Below are positions 54,310-62,492 of a stretch of DNA of 64,000 nucleotides, piece after piece; positions within the stretch are counted from its first letter, which is position 1; each line of letters begins with the position of its first letter. This DNA is from Salipaludibacillus keqinensis (GTDB taxonomy: Bacteria > Bacillota > Bacilli > Bacillales > Salisediminibacteriaceae). The stretch is taken from NCBI RefSeq assembly GCF_003226325.1, contig NZ_PDOD01000002.1, positions 558,001 through 622,000 of the forward strand, written 5' to 3'. The translations under genes were made by a program, and so were the position numbers. A model generated the notes under the pieces. That model was not told where the DNA came from, made no database searches, and saw only the letters and a list, made by a program, of their open reading frames with translations.

Positions 54310-55602
54310 TTAGCATTTCACTTCTGCTTTTTTTCGAGCGTAATAGAACCAGTGGATCGCCAAGCTGATCACGTAATAAACGATGAAAATGATCAATGCT
54401 AGATTAGCCATACCCGTCTGGTTCATCGACCAGCCAAATAAACTTGGAATTAAAAAGGCACCGTAAGCAGCGATGGCCGATGTAAAACCTAACACGGCTG
54501 CGGCTTCTTTCTGTTCAAAAATAAACGGAATCATTCTGAACGTAGATCCATTAGCAATCCCTGTGGCAATAAAGACAATAATAAACATCGTCAAAAATCC
54601 AGCAAAATTTCCCGCGTTATAAAAGTACATGACACCTAAAGTTCCGGCGATGAGTAAAATAATATCCCAAAAAGTAACGAATGCCCCGCCTAATTTATCG
54701 GACAGCCAACCACCCAAGGGCCTGATCAGTGCTCCTAATAAAGGGCCAATAAAGGCAATTTGGAAGACGTTCACTTCAGGAAACTCGGTTCGTGTTAATA
54801 ATGGAAAGGCCGCGGCATAACCAATAAACGAGCCGAAACACATTGTATATAACCAAGTCATAATCCACGTATGTTTGTTTTTGAAAATCACAGCCTGCTC
54901 TTTAAATGACGCTCTTACACCTGGTAGATTATCCATGCCCCAGAAGGCAGCAATCACAGTTAAAACAATCGGAATGACCCAAATAAAGGCGGCATTTTGC
55001 ATGTAAACTTCTGAGCCGTCTCCTAACAATTGAGGTGCACCTGCAAATGTTCCGAATAAAGCAACGGTAATCACGAGTGGAGACAATAACTGAACGGCAC
55101 TGACACCGAGATTTCCGATCCCTGCATTCAGACCAAGAGCCGTTCCTTTCGCTTTCTTAGGGTAAAAGAAGCTAATATTTGACATACTTGATGCGAAATT
55201 CCCTCCTCCAAATCCACAGAGGGCAGCTAAGATCGCCATCGTGACAAAAGAGGTATCTGGATTCTGGACAGCAAATCCTATTCCTATAGCTGGAATTAAT
55301 AATGATGCCGTGCTGAAGATCGTCCAATTCCGTCCCCCGAATATCGGGACTAAAAACGTATAAAAAATCCGTAAGGTCGCTCCCGTTAAACCTGGTAAGG
55401 CAGCTAATAAAAATAATTCACTATCTGTAAACTGGAATCCAATATCATTCAGATTTGCTGCAATGACAGACCATATTTGCCATACCGCAAAAGCTAGAAA
55501 CAACGCTGAGATTGAAATCCATAAGTTTCTTTTTGCATGATGCTTTCCTTCTTGTTCCCAGAATGTTTCGTTCTCTGGGTCCCATCTTTCTATTCGAGCC
55601 AT
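54310..55602 (-). CDS. narK: NarK-type nitrate/nitrite MFS transporter (2)
   Basis: A 430-residue NNP-family transporter. The nitrate signature is CGFGGGNFASSMSNISFFYP followed by GLNAGIGNLGVSAVQ. The soluble N-terminus WDPENETFWEQEGK is typical of the NarK1-like proton-nitrate symporter branch, in contrast to the neighbouring narK. Having both kinds suggests nitrate uptake plus nitrate/nitrite exchange. The ATG at 55602 follows GGAGGAGAT. A hairpin lies in the 66-bp gap to the next gene. Confidence 0.88.
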   Translation of the reverse strand: MARIERWDPENETFWEQEGKHHAKRNLWISISALFLAFAVWQIWSVIAANLNDIGFQFTDSELFLLAALPGLTGATLRIFYTFLVPIFGGRNWTIFSTASLLIPAIGIGFAVQNPDTSFVTMAILAALCGFGGGNFASSMSNISFFYPKKAKGTALGLNAGIGNLGVSAVQLLSPLVITVALFGTFAGAPQLLGDGSEVYMQNAAFIWVIPIVLTVIAAFWGMDNLPGVRASFKEQAVIFKNKHTWIMTWLYTMCFGSFIGYAAAFPLLTRTEFPEVNVFQIAFIGPLLGALIRPLGGWLSDKLGGAFVTFWDIILLIAGTLGVMYFYNAGNFAGFLTMFIIVFIATGIANGSTFRMIPFIFEQKEAAAVLGFTSAIAAYGAFLIPSLFGWSMNQTGMANLALIIFIVYYVISLAIHWFYYARKKAEVKC

Positions 55603-55681
55603 GATGATCTCCTCCATCTATGTGTAATAATTCACATATTTTCGCTTATAGCCAGGAAGTTGACAACTCCTTCCTGGGTGT

Positions 55682-55888
55682 TTATCTGTGGCCTTCTGTG
55701 CTGTACTCTAATTTCCGCCAGTTTATATAGACAATAAGTGCGATAAAAGCTAAGACGACTCCGATTCCTGAATACACAACGACTTGTTCAAACTCTCTTC
55801 CTAAGTAAGCTTCTACAGTCCACTGAACCATGACCACATTGCCTGCAATCGTAAGGAAGATGAGAATCCAGCACATTTTTTTATCCAT
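55682..55888 (-). CDS. Small two-helix membrane subunit of the nitrate operon
   Basis: 68 residues with two membrane helices (MCWILIFLTIAGNVVMV and VVVYSGIGVVLAFIALIVYI) and a charged C-terminus. The start at 55888 overlaps the Rieske gene by 8 bp and follows GGAAGGAAG, so translation is coupled. No family recognised. It may anchor the Rieske protein or stabilise the complex. Confidence 0.7.
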   Translation of the reverse strand: MDKKMCWILIFLTIAGNVVMVQWTVEAYLGREFEQVVVYSGIGVVLAFIALIVYINWRKLEYSTEGHR

Positions 55889-56414
55889 GGCGGTACTTCC
55901 TTCCCGTGGCATAAATGATCCCATTCTCTACCTCTAATTCAATTAACGGCAGCTCTCGTTGTGGTGGCCCTGCTACTGGTTGGCCGTTACTCACATCAAA
56001 GTATCCTTTATGACAAGGACATAATAAGATATCACTTTCTTTCTCATAAAAAACCGGACACATGAGGTGAGTACAAGCTGAATTATAGGCAACCAATTCA
56101 CCATTTACGGTATGAACCAAGATCGCCGCATCTGATTCTGTTGGATAATTGAAGGTCATCGAGTTTCCCTCTGGCAGTTCATCCATTCGAGCCACTTCCA
56201 ACCGCTCTCCTTCATCTTCGGCAATCCCCATCATCGCCCGGACACTGAAAGGAACGGTAGACAAACCTAGCGCCATCGATGCCCCTACAGCCGTTTTCAA
56301 GAAGGCTCTGCGGTTATATTTCAAATCATCGGTTTGATCCACATTTTTTGTTAAGTTGACCATGTCTGATGTTGAATCTTTGATATTTCGGCCTTTTTTA
56401 CATTCATTTGTCAT
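55881..56414 (-). CDS. Tat-exported Rieske [2Fe-2S] protein
   Basis: A 177-residue protein. A twin-arginine signal (YNRRAFLKTAVGASMALG) near residues 34-52 is followed by a Rieske domain with both cluster motifs, SACTHLMCPV (C-x-H) and LCPCHKGYFD (C-x2-H). Such domains carry electrons at high potential on the outer face of the membrane. Rieske proteins are not usual partners of Nas or Nar nitrate reductases. It is embedded in the operon between the ferredoxin subunit and a small membrane protein that overlaps it. The ribosome binding site is AAAGGAG. Confidence 0.88.
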   Translation of the reverse strand: MTNECKKGRNIKDSTSDMVNLTKNVDQTDDLKYNRRAFLKTAVGASMALGLSTVPFSVRAMMGIAEDEGERLEVARMDELPEGNSMTFNYPTESDAAILVHTVNGELVAYNSACTHLMCPVFYEKESDILLCPCHKGYFDVSNGQPVAGPPQRELPLIELEVENGIIYATGRKYRHG

Positions 56415-56442
56415 CGTTCATTCTCCTTTCTCTGCAAAGCGC

Positions 56443-56985
56443 TTAATCTGAATACACTCCGAAAAACTCAGGAACGTACTCCCATTTATCATTTTCTGAA
56501 GGTTTTTTTCCTTCGATTAAATTCATTTGCGTTCTTCTTCTTCTCAACTCCATCATTTCATCGTGATCAATAAAGCGAATCGCATCAGAGGGGCAAACAG
56601 ATGCGCACATTGGCGCAATTTCATGCTTTGTCCGGTCATAACACATGTCGCATTTATACATTTTGTTTTCTTCAAAATCGAACTTTGGAATACCAAATGG
56701 ACAACCGAATGTACAGTTACGACAGCCGATACACTTATCTTCCATCGCTGAGAGAACGACCCCTTCTTCTGTAATTTGGATCGCATTCGCCGGGCAAACT
56801 TTCGCACAAGCGGGATCTTTACACTGCATGCATAACATTGGATACGTTTGACGATTCTCAAAGAAGTCTACATACTCCACGTAATTACGTTCTTTCGCAT
56901 CATGTCCGCCGCATTCCCTACATGCCGCCTGACAAGCTCGACAGCCAATGCAGCGTTCGAATTCTAAATACATCACTTTTCTCAT
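56443..56985 (-). CDS. Four-cluster ferredoxin subunit (DmsB/NrfC type)
   Basis: A 180-residue electron-transfer subunit. Four [4Fe-4S] motifs are in order: CIGCRACQAACREC, CMQCKDPACAKVCPANAI, CIGCRNCTFGCPFG and CDMCYDRTKHEIAP...CASVCP. This is the usual wiring between a membrane quinol or cytochrome subunit and a molybdopterin catalytic subunit. It has no export signal, so it faces the cytosol with the catalytic subunit. It starts 29 bp after the nitrate reductase gene. Confidence 0.92.
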   Translation of the reverse strand: MRKVMYLEFERCIGCRACQAACRECGGHDAKERNYVEYVDFFENRQTYPMLCMQCKDPACAKVCPANAIQITEEGVVLSAMEDKCIGCRNCTFGCPFGIPKFDFEENKMYKCDMCYDRTKHEIAPMCASVCPSDAIRFIDHDEMMELRRRRTQMNLIEGKKPSENDKWEYVPEFFGVYSD

Positions 56986-57014
56986 TTTATAACCTCCTGC
57001 TGATTGGATTATCG

Positions 57015-59141
57015 TTACAGAACTTTCTTGATTTTAACTGCCGCTACTTTGAATTCAGGCATTCTAGACGTTGGATCAAGGGCCGGACTCGTTAGCTTAT
57101 TTACCGATAATTCTTTCCCCCAGTGGTACGGGATAAATAAGTGATCTTCTCTAATCGCTTTCGTAATTCTTACTTTGACTTCCATTTCTCCTCTTTTCGT
57201 TTCCAAGTGAATAAAGTCTCCATCTTGCAATGCATACCTAGAAGCTAATTCAGGATGCATTTCTGCATAAGGCTCTGGACACTGTTCCATTAAAAACGGC
57301 GTTCTCCGTGTTTGTGTTCCAGATAGATAATGAAACACCACTCGACCGGTTGTCAGCGTGTGAGGAAACTCTTTTGAAGGAACTTCCCCTGGTTCCTGCC
57401 AAGCTACTGCTGCAAGATTCGCTTTTCCGTCAGGTGTTCCAAAGGAGTCTCTAAACATTGTCGGTGTTCCTGGGTGATCTTCACTTGGACAAGGCCAGAA
57501 AACACCGTCCTCTTTCTCAATCCGATCATACGTAATTCCGTAATAATCAGCTTTTCCGCCTTTGGAAGCTAAGCGGAATTCCTCATAAATTTCCGGTACA
57601 TTTTTATAAGGGAAGAACTCCCCTTTTCCCATCCGTTCAGCAATAAGCTGCATAATTTCCCAATCCGTCTTCGCTTCTCCAATAGGCTCCTTCACCTTAC
57701 GAATCCGGATCACACGCCCTTCAAGGTTGGTCGTCGTCCCTTCATCTTCTGCCCACGTTGTCGTAGGTAGAACCACGTCCGCAAACTCTGCGGTTTCAGA
57801 TAAGAAGAAATCTGACACAACCATGAAGTCTAATTTTTTGAAGCTATCCCAAATGTAGTTATTGTTTGGGGCTGATACTGCTGGGTTACTACAAATCACA
57901 TGCATGGAGCGAATGTTTCCTCGTTGTATTTCATCGAACATTTCGTAGGCAGACACCCCTGCTTTAGGCATGTCTTCAGGTTTGATGCCCCATACGCTAG
58001 AAACATATTTTACATGCTCCGGATTATCTATTTTTCGATAGCCAGGAAGAGCGTCCGCTTTTTGACCGTGTTCTCTGCCTCCTTGACCATTTCCTTGTCC
58101 AGTAAAGGTTGCCACCCCTGAAGCAAATTTTCCAATTTGGCCTCTCAGTAACGCCATCGAGGTGTATAAGCTGACGTTGTCTACCCCTTTCATTTGCTGC
58201 TCAACCCCACGGGCGAACATGACGACGGATCGAGGTGAACGTCCAAAGATGTGAGCGGCTTTGACGATTTTATCAACGGAAACTCCAGTAATTTGGGCCG
58301 TTCGTTCTGGTGTAAATTCTTTGACGGAACGTTGTAATTCTTCATAGTTATTGCAACGCTCATTTACGTATTTCTCATCTACATAGCCTTCAGAAACGAG
58401 AATGTGCATGATGCCATTGGCTAAAGCTGAATCTGTTCCTGATTTCAAGTCCAGGTGAACATCTGCAATTCTTGCAGTAGGTGTTTCACGAGGATCGGCG
58501 ACAATCATCTTAGCCCCTTTGTCTCTCGCTCTCCATAGCCATTGAATCGTTGTCGGATGACATTCCGCCGTGTTCGATCCAGCCATAAAGAAACAATCCG
58601 TATGTTCAAGTTCTGGCCAAGGCAATGTGGATCCTCTATCAATCCCTAACGTTTTCATGAACCCGCCAGCAGCTGATGACATGCAAAATCGTCCATTGTA
58701 ATCAACAAACCTCGTTCCTAACGCTACTCTGGCGTATTTACCAACTAAATAACATTTCTCATTGGTCATGGACACTCCGCCGAAAACAGATAAAGCATTC
58801 TGTCCATGCTCCGCTTGAAGTTTTTTATAATTTTTTTCGATCAGGTCAAGCGCTTCTTCCCACGTACTTTCCACGAACTGGCCATTTTTCTTGATCAAAG
58901 GTTTCTTGATTCTTTCCTCATGATCGACCGTTTGATAGGCGGTAACCCCTTTAGGACACATCTTCCCCATCGTCACCGGCCAATCATAGCGTGGTTCGAC
59001 ACCTACAACTTTGCCTGACTTTTCATTGACTCTTATATGCATTCCGCACTGCATTCCGCAATAACAACAATGGGTGGTAATGAGTTTCTCGCCTCTATGT
59101 TGTAAATTTTTCGTTCCTGGTTTCACTACAAACTGTGTCAT
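57015..59141 (-). CDS. NasC-type molybdopterin nitrate reductase catalytic subunit
   Basis: A 708-residue bis-MGD molybdoenzyme. The N-terminal [4Fe-4S] ligands are Cys25, 28, 32 and 62 (HCCYCGMQCGM, MGKMCPKG). The likely Mo ligand is Cys153 in YNGRFCMSSA. The segments TGQGNGQGGREHGQKADALP and ICSNPAVSAPN are those of the assimilatory NasC/NarB branch, not NarG or NapA. There is no Tat signal, so it is cytosolic. The ribosome binding site is within the end of the membrane subunit gene, 0 bp apart. The setting (membrane NarI-like subunit, ferredoxin subunit, Rieske, NarK, Fnr control) suggests respiratory use. Confidence 0.88.
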   Translation of the reverse strand: MTQFVVKPGTKNLQHRGEKLITTHCCYCGMQCGMHIRVNEKSGKVVGVEPRYDWPVTMGKMCPKGVTAYQTVDHEERIKKPLIKKNGQFVESTWEEALDLIEKNYKKLQAEHGQNALSVFGGVSMTNEKCYLVGKYARVALGTRFVDYNGRFCMSSAAGGFMKTLGIDRGSTLPWPELEHTDCFFMAGSNTAECHPTTIQWLWRARDKGAKMIVADPRETPTARIADVHLDLKSGTDSALANGIMHILVSEGYVDEKYVNERCNNYEELQRSVKEFTPERTAQITGVSVDKIVKAAHIFGRSPRSVVMFARGVEQQMKGVDNVSLYTSMALLRGQIGKFASGVATFTGQGNGQGGREHGQKADALPGYRKIDNPEHVKYVSSVWGIKPEDMPKAGVSAYEMFDEIQRGNIRSMHVICSNPAVSAPNNNYIWDSFKKLDFMVVSDFFLSETAEFADVVLPTTTWAEDEGTTTNLEGRVIRIRKVKEPIGEAKTDWEIMQLIAERMGKGEFFPYKNVPEIYEEFRLASKGGKADYYGITYDRIEKEDGVFWPCPSEDHPGTPTMFRDSFGTPDGKANLAAVAWQEPGEVPSKEFPHTLTTGRVVFHYLSGTQTRRTPFLMEQCPEPYAEMHPELASRYALQDGDFIHLETKRGEMEVKVRITKAIREDHLFIPYHWGKELSVNKLTSPALDPTSRMPEFKVAAVKIKKVL

Positions 59142-60287
59142 TTATAATTCCTCCTTACTTGAATGGGCTGGCTGATAAAATTCTTCCGCGCGTTTTCTTC
59201 CAAATCCCGGCATATGAATCCCGTTATTCGTTTCAACTGGTTTTGGTTGTTTAGATCCTTTAGGAATATTCAATTGATTCATCACTCGTAATTTTCTTCG
59301 ACAGGCTGGACAATAATCAGCTAGCCAATCACCTTCGTTATTTTTTAAATCAAATGCCTGGGCATCCAAGATTGTTTTTACATCTGCAATTTGTTCGTCA
59401 TTGGAATAAAGCTCGTTACATCCCGCACAATTTCTTGTATCCACTTGTAGCACTTCTTGATAGTTCATCGGTACGGCCATGGCCATCGGTCTCATCGGTA
59501 AATGAAACAGCTTTCCGAATGGGAAGTACACTAGAAAAATGACAACGGTAATTTGATGAATCAAGGCTAATTGCGGATGCATCCAACCTCCTAACAACTT
59601 ATAGGAAACGGTTAAAAATAGTCCTGTCAGTGTAACTGCAAGCAATATATACAATGGAAATAAATCGAATTCTGCCCGCTGTGTCACTTTAAGATCGTGA
59701 TTATGAATTCTTCTCCAAATCGCCATTGCTAGACCAATAAACAACATCGATGCCGTGATGTTCAACCCTTCAAAAAACATCTGAGCCACCCAGCCATCGG
59801 CAGCCATATTCATCAGCGGAACATTGAATACAACCATTTGGTATGTTGTGGCATCGATCAGTTTAAAGTGCATCCATCCGAACGTCAGTCCAAATGTGAT
59901 AGCTAGAGACCCGATACATCCCCAAGCAATCAACCAGTGTTGTATCCCCCGATAAATGCCTCTTTTAAAAATAAATTTTTGTAATATGATGTTATCAATC
60001 AATGTTTTAGTGATTGCCTTCCAATTGCGTTTTTGACTTTTTCTAGATCGCATATTTTCAAAGGATCGTTTGATCACTTCATGGGTAGCAGGTCTCATCA
60101 TCCAAGAGGTGAGCCTCACAGTAATCCCGATAAAAAAGATAAAGGACGAAACCATGTAACCAAATAACATCCAATCCATATGGGAAAACTGGCCTGTTCC
60201 TAGCCACATAAGAAAAAATAAGACCATCACGACAATAAATGAATACATACTTGCTTTTGAATAAAAAGATTTCTCTAATTGACCCAT
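59142..60287 (-). CDS. NarI/DsrM-like membrane electron-transfer subunit
   Basis: A 381-residue protein with about six membrane helices (about 14-32, 40-62, 118-138, 172-192, 208-228, 242-262). The helix HQITVVIFLVYFPFGKLFHL resembles the haem-ligand helix of NarI, and His117 in IQHWLIAWG is another candidate ligand. A cytosolic C-terminal domain has two CxxC pairs (Cys287/290 in NCAGC; Cys326/329 in CPAC), like a zinc ribbon or rubredoxin knuckle. It probably oxidises menaquinol and hands electrons to the ferredoxin subunit. First gene of the nitrate operon. Confidence 0.82.
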   Translation of the reverse strand: MGQLEKSFYSKASMYSFIVVMVLFFLMWLGTGQFSHMDWMLFGYMVSSFIFFIGITVRLTSWMMRPATHEVIKRSFENMRSRKSQKRNWKAITKTLIDNIILQKFIFKRGIYRGIQHWLIAWGCIGSLAITFGLTFGWMHFKLIDATTYQMVVFNVPLMNMAADGWVAQMFFEGLNITASMLFIGLAMAIWRRIHNHDLKVTQRAEFDLFPLYILLAVTLTGLFLTVSYKLLGGWMHPQLALIHQITVVIFLVYFPFGKLFHLPMRPMAMAVPMNYQEVLQVDTRNCAGCNELYSNDEQIADVKTILDAQAFDLKNNEGDWLADYCPACRRKLRVMNQLNIPKGSKQPKPVETNNGIHMPGFGRKRAEEFYQPAHSSKEEL

Positions 60288-60378
60288 CGTAATTCCCTCC
60301 TGTTATCAGCGTAAAGCTCTTCTTTAAACGGCCTTGGTGCTCCGTTAAAAACTCATTCATAACTTATTTGTTATCTTC

Positions 60379-60444
60379 ATTGTAAAATTTCGTTATTTGA
60401 CCCACTGTGCGTTCTGTCACAGCAAAAGTGTGATTTTCGTCACA
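60379..60444 (-). promoter_or_regulatory. Nitrate operon promoter with tandem Fnr boxes
   Basis: TACAAT on the minus strand (60384-60379) is the -10 box. TGTGA-N6-GCACA (minus strand, 60421-60406, one mismatch) is centred at 60413.5, exactly -41.5 from the deduced start near 60372. A perfect TGTGA-N6-TCACA (60429-60444) is centred 23 bp further up, at -64.5. The leader before the first gene is about 85 nt. Confidence 0.85.
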
Positions 60445-60555
60445 CCTCGGCGGTAAATATGTCTTTTTTATAAACTTATTTGTATAAAAACGCTCAACTG
60501 CGCCTGTTAAGACCGTATGTATGTTTGAAACCGTTCACACAAATGTCACGTGAAC

Positions 60556-60590
60556 ACAAAAAAAACACCCTGTGAAATTCCACAGGGCGC
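60556..60590 (-). terminator. Terminator of the HesB-like gene
   Basis: CCCTGTG and CACAGGG form the stem; eight A on the plus strand give the T-run. It separates this gene from the nitrate operon promoter. Confidence 0.85.
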
Positions 60591-60597
60591 CGATCGG

Positions 60598-60891
60598 TTA
60601 AGAATCATCATGATTATAAGAGATTTCTTCTTTCTCTTCGTCGTATGTGACGACAAAACCTTGTCCGTCAAAATACCACTCATCTTTCTTTTCAACATAA
60701 AACAAAATGCCTTCTTTTTCTGTCGAAGTTGCTTCTTCATCTGGGGCTTTCACCGTTACTCCTAATGAAAATCCCGTCTGAAAATCTCCACAACCTCCGT
60801 ATCGGACAAAAAACTGTACATGGTCTCCTGAATCTACTTCTAGTTCTTTTTTAAACCACTTCAAAGCTTCATTTGTTACTGTTATTTTCAT
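60598..60891 (-). CDS. HesB/YneR-family Fe-S-type protein
   Basis: A 97-residue protein of the HesB/IscA-like (YneR) family: it begins MKITVTNEALKWFKKEL and contains VRYGGCGDFQTGFSLGV. Only one of the usual three conserved cysteines is clear, as in YneR-type proteins of Bacillus, so Fe-S transfer is not certain. The start at 60891 follows GGAGGGAAA. An Fnr box at -41.5 of a promoter 268 bp upstream indicates anaerobic expression, which fits a need for Fe-S clusters in the nitrate complex. Confidence 0.8.
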   Translation of the reverse strand: MKITVTNEALKWFKKELEVDSGDHVQFFVRYGGCGDFQTGFSLGVTVKAPDEEATSTEKEGILFYVEKKDEWYFDGQGFVVTYDEEKEEISYNHDDS

Positions 60892-61159
60892 TCGTTTCCC
60901 TCCAAGATGACCGTATTCTTTATTGTTTTTCCCTAAAAGATGATTTAAAAAACACAAAGAAAAAACGACTGCGAAAAGCAGCCGTTCCTCTTGTTCATAT
61001 GATTGGGGGTCATAATGAACCAATTCTCTTGATGTCTGTTTCATGTTTTCATTTGGTCTCCTAGCTGGCTCTTGGGGAAAACCACGCTAGGTTGTTATAT
61101 AAAGGAAGTAAAGCTATGCATCGCGTTGAGATCTCACTTAAAAGATCTCAACCAATGAC
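60892..61159 (-). other. Long structured leader of the HesB-like gene
   Basis: The predicted transcript start near 61159 leaves a leader of about 268 nt. It contains a perfect 10-bp inverted repeat (61125-61152), and a terminator-like hairpin (AACGGCTGC/GCAGTCGTT plus six T, minus strand) at about 60960-60986. An in-frame 51-codon extension of the HesB-like frame crosses this hairpin, so it may be a leader peptide or simply untranslated. Confidence 0.5.
60960..60986 (-). terminator. Possible attenuator in the HesB-like leader
   Basis: A 9-bp stem with one G-U pair, loop of five, then six T on the minus strand, about 70 nt before the start codon of the gene. Confidence 0.5.
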
Positions 61160-61165
61160 AATTAC

Positions 61166-61208
61166 AGTATAATTCAGTAGGATGTATGTTTCTGTGAACT
61201 TGATCACA
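61166..61208 (-). promoter_or_regulatory. Fnr-dependent promoter of the HesB-like gene
   Basis: Perfect TGTGA-ACTTGA-TCACA at 61193-61208 (centre 61200.5). TATACT (61171-61166, minus strand) is the -10 box, which puts the Fnr box exactly at -41.5 from a start near 61159. Confidence 0.82.
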
Positions 61209-61258
61209 TCCTTCCCCTTTTACAGCTAATAAATGTGACTATTTCATGACGATCTCGA

Positions 61259-61495
61259 TTAGCCTCCACTCACAGGAGGGATAAAGGCGACTAAATCCCC
61301 TTCGTGAGCTAACACTGTATTCTCAGCATATTCCTCATTCACGGCAGCCATTGCCGAACGAATCTTATGAAGATCTGGGTACTGTTTTTCCAGTTTTTCA
61401 CGAATCTCACCTACTGAAATTTCTTCATCTGAAAGTTCTATTTCCCGCTTTCCCACTACTTCTTCTAATTCTGCAAACAACAAAATTCGGATCAC
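61259..61495 (-). CDS. moaD: Molybdopterin synthase sulfur carrier subunit MoaD
   Basis: A 78-residue ubiquitin-like protein ending in the obligatory Gly-Gly (FIPPVSGG), which is thiocarboxylated to donate sulfur during molybdopterin synthesis. It overlaps moaE by 4 bp. Last gene of moeA-mobB-moaE-moaD. Confidence 0.93.
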   Translation of the reverse strand: MIRILLFAELEEVVGKREIELSDEEISVGEIREKLEKQYPDLHKIRSAMAAVNEEYAENTVLAHEGDLVAFIPPVSGG

Positions 61496-61965
61496 TTTTG
61501 AACCTCCTCCGGGTTTGGTTTTCCATCTGGATAGGCTGTTTTTTCTAATTGGTCACCAATCCATTTTTCCCCGTCTTCCCAATGTTCTTTCTTCCATATT
61601 GGCACAATTTCTTTGATCCTCTCAATGGCGTAGCGACTCCCATCGAAAGAGTCAGCCCGGTGTGGCGTCGATACGGCAATCACAACTGCAATATCCGAAA
61701 TGGCAAGTTCGCCAATTCGATGAGTAATCGCTACTTTGGCATCAGGGTATTTTGCTTGTATTTCATCACCTATTTGCGACAGTTTCTTTTCTGCCATAGG
61801 TACATAAGCATCATACTTTAAATACAACGTTTTCTTTCCCTTTGTCAATTCTCTAACGGTTCCAATAAATGTATTAATTGCCCCGGCATTCCGGTCTTCC
61901 ACTTTGCTAATCACTTCTTCAATCTTTATCGGCTCTTGCACTATTTCAAAGTTCTTCTCAGTCAT
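61492..61965 (-). CDS. moaE: Molybdopterin synthase catalytic subunit MoaE
   Basis: A 157-residue protein with the family landmarks GAINTFIGTVRELTKGK, LKYDAYVPMAEKKL, THRIGELAISD and the catalytic Lys region VPIWKKEHWEDGEKWI. It converts cyclic pyranopterin phosphate to molybdopterin with MoaD. It overlaps both neighbours by 4 bp. Confidence 0.94.
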   Translation of the reverse strand: MTEKNFEIVQEPIKIEEVISKVEDRNAGAINTFIGTVRELTKGKKTLYLKYDAYVPMAEKKLSQIGDEIQAKYPDAKVAITHRIGELAISDIAVVIAVSTPHRADSFDGSRYAIERIKEIVPIWKKEHWEDGEKWIGDQLEKTAYPDGKPNPEEVQK

Positions 61966-62492
61966 TCATATTCCCCCCCCTTGATCACTTGTTCTTTAAA
62001 CCATTGTACATATTCTTCAAGGTTTTCCACATGGAACAATGGCAAAGTTCTGCTTCTTTTTAAACGTATCATACAATCCTTATCCCAACAAATGACAGCT
62101 GTGATATTTTTCGCTTTATGGAGAAGTTCCAAGTCTTTTTCTGAACGAAGAATGACAGTTTTCATATAAGCCTCTTTCTTGTACCCTTCTATAAGAAGAA
62201 GATCTAACGGTAACGCCTGATACATGCGCACATAGTCCTCTAATAAAAACTGCCCCTCATGATGAACTATCCAGTTGAATTCATTCTCATTGGCTACGAG
62301 TGTTCCAACCGCTCCAGCATTTCGATGCTTTACAGAATCTTTTTCTTCTGATTCTTTTACGAGAGGATCCTCGTGTCCATGATGTTTGATAGTCGCCACT
62401 TTTAAATCTTCTAGAGATAAGGCTCTTATGATTGTTGATATGATCGTTGTCTTACCGGAATTCGTGTATCCTACGATTTGATGGATCTTCAT
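61962..62492 (-). CDS. mobB: Molybdopterin-guanine dinucleotide biosynthesis protein MobB
   Basis: A 176-residue P-loop GTPase with Walker A GYTNSGKTTIISTI at the N-terminus, TIKHHGHEDP and LLIEGYKKE. It assists MobA in making the guanine dinucleotide form of the cofactor, the form needed by the NasC-type enzyme. mobA itself is not in the window. Overlaps both neighbours by 4 bp. Confidence 0.93.
   Translation of the reverse strand: MKIHQIVGYTNSGKTTIISTIIRALSLEDLKVATIKHHGHEDPLVKESEEKDSVKHRNAGAVGTLVANENEFNWIVHHEGQFLLEDYVRMYQALPLDLLLIEGYKKEAYMKTVILRSEKDLELLHKAKNITAVICWDKDCMIRLKRSRTLPLFHVENLEEYVQWFKEQVIKGGEYE

Noticed and set aside
55621-55636. Fnr-like palindrome TGTGT-N6-TCACA before the first narK
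   Set aside because: One mismatch, and it lies only about 20-35 bp before the start codon, with no -10 box at the right distance; the operon is better explained by the promoter at 60.4 kb.
60892-61044. 51-codon N-terminal extension of the HesB-like protein
   Set aside because: The family starts at MKITVTNEAL with GGAGGG just upstream, and the extension crosses a terminator-like hairpin; more likely leader sequence.
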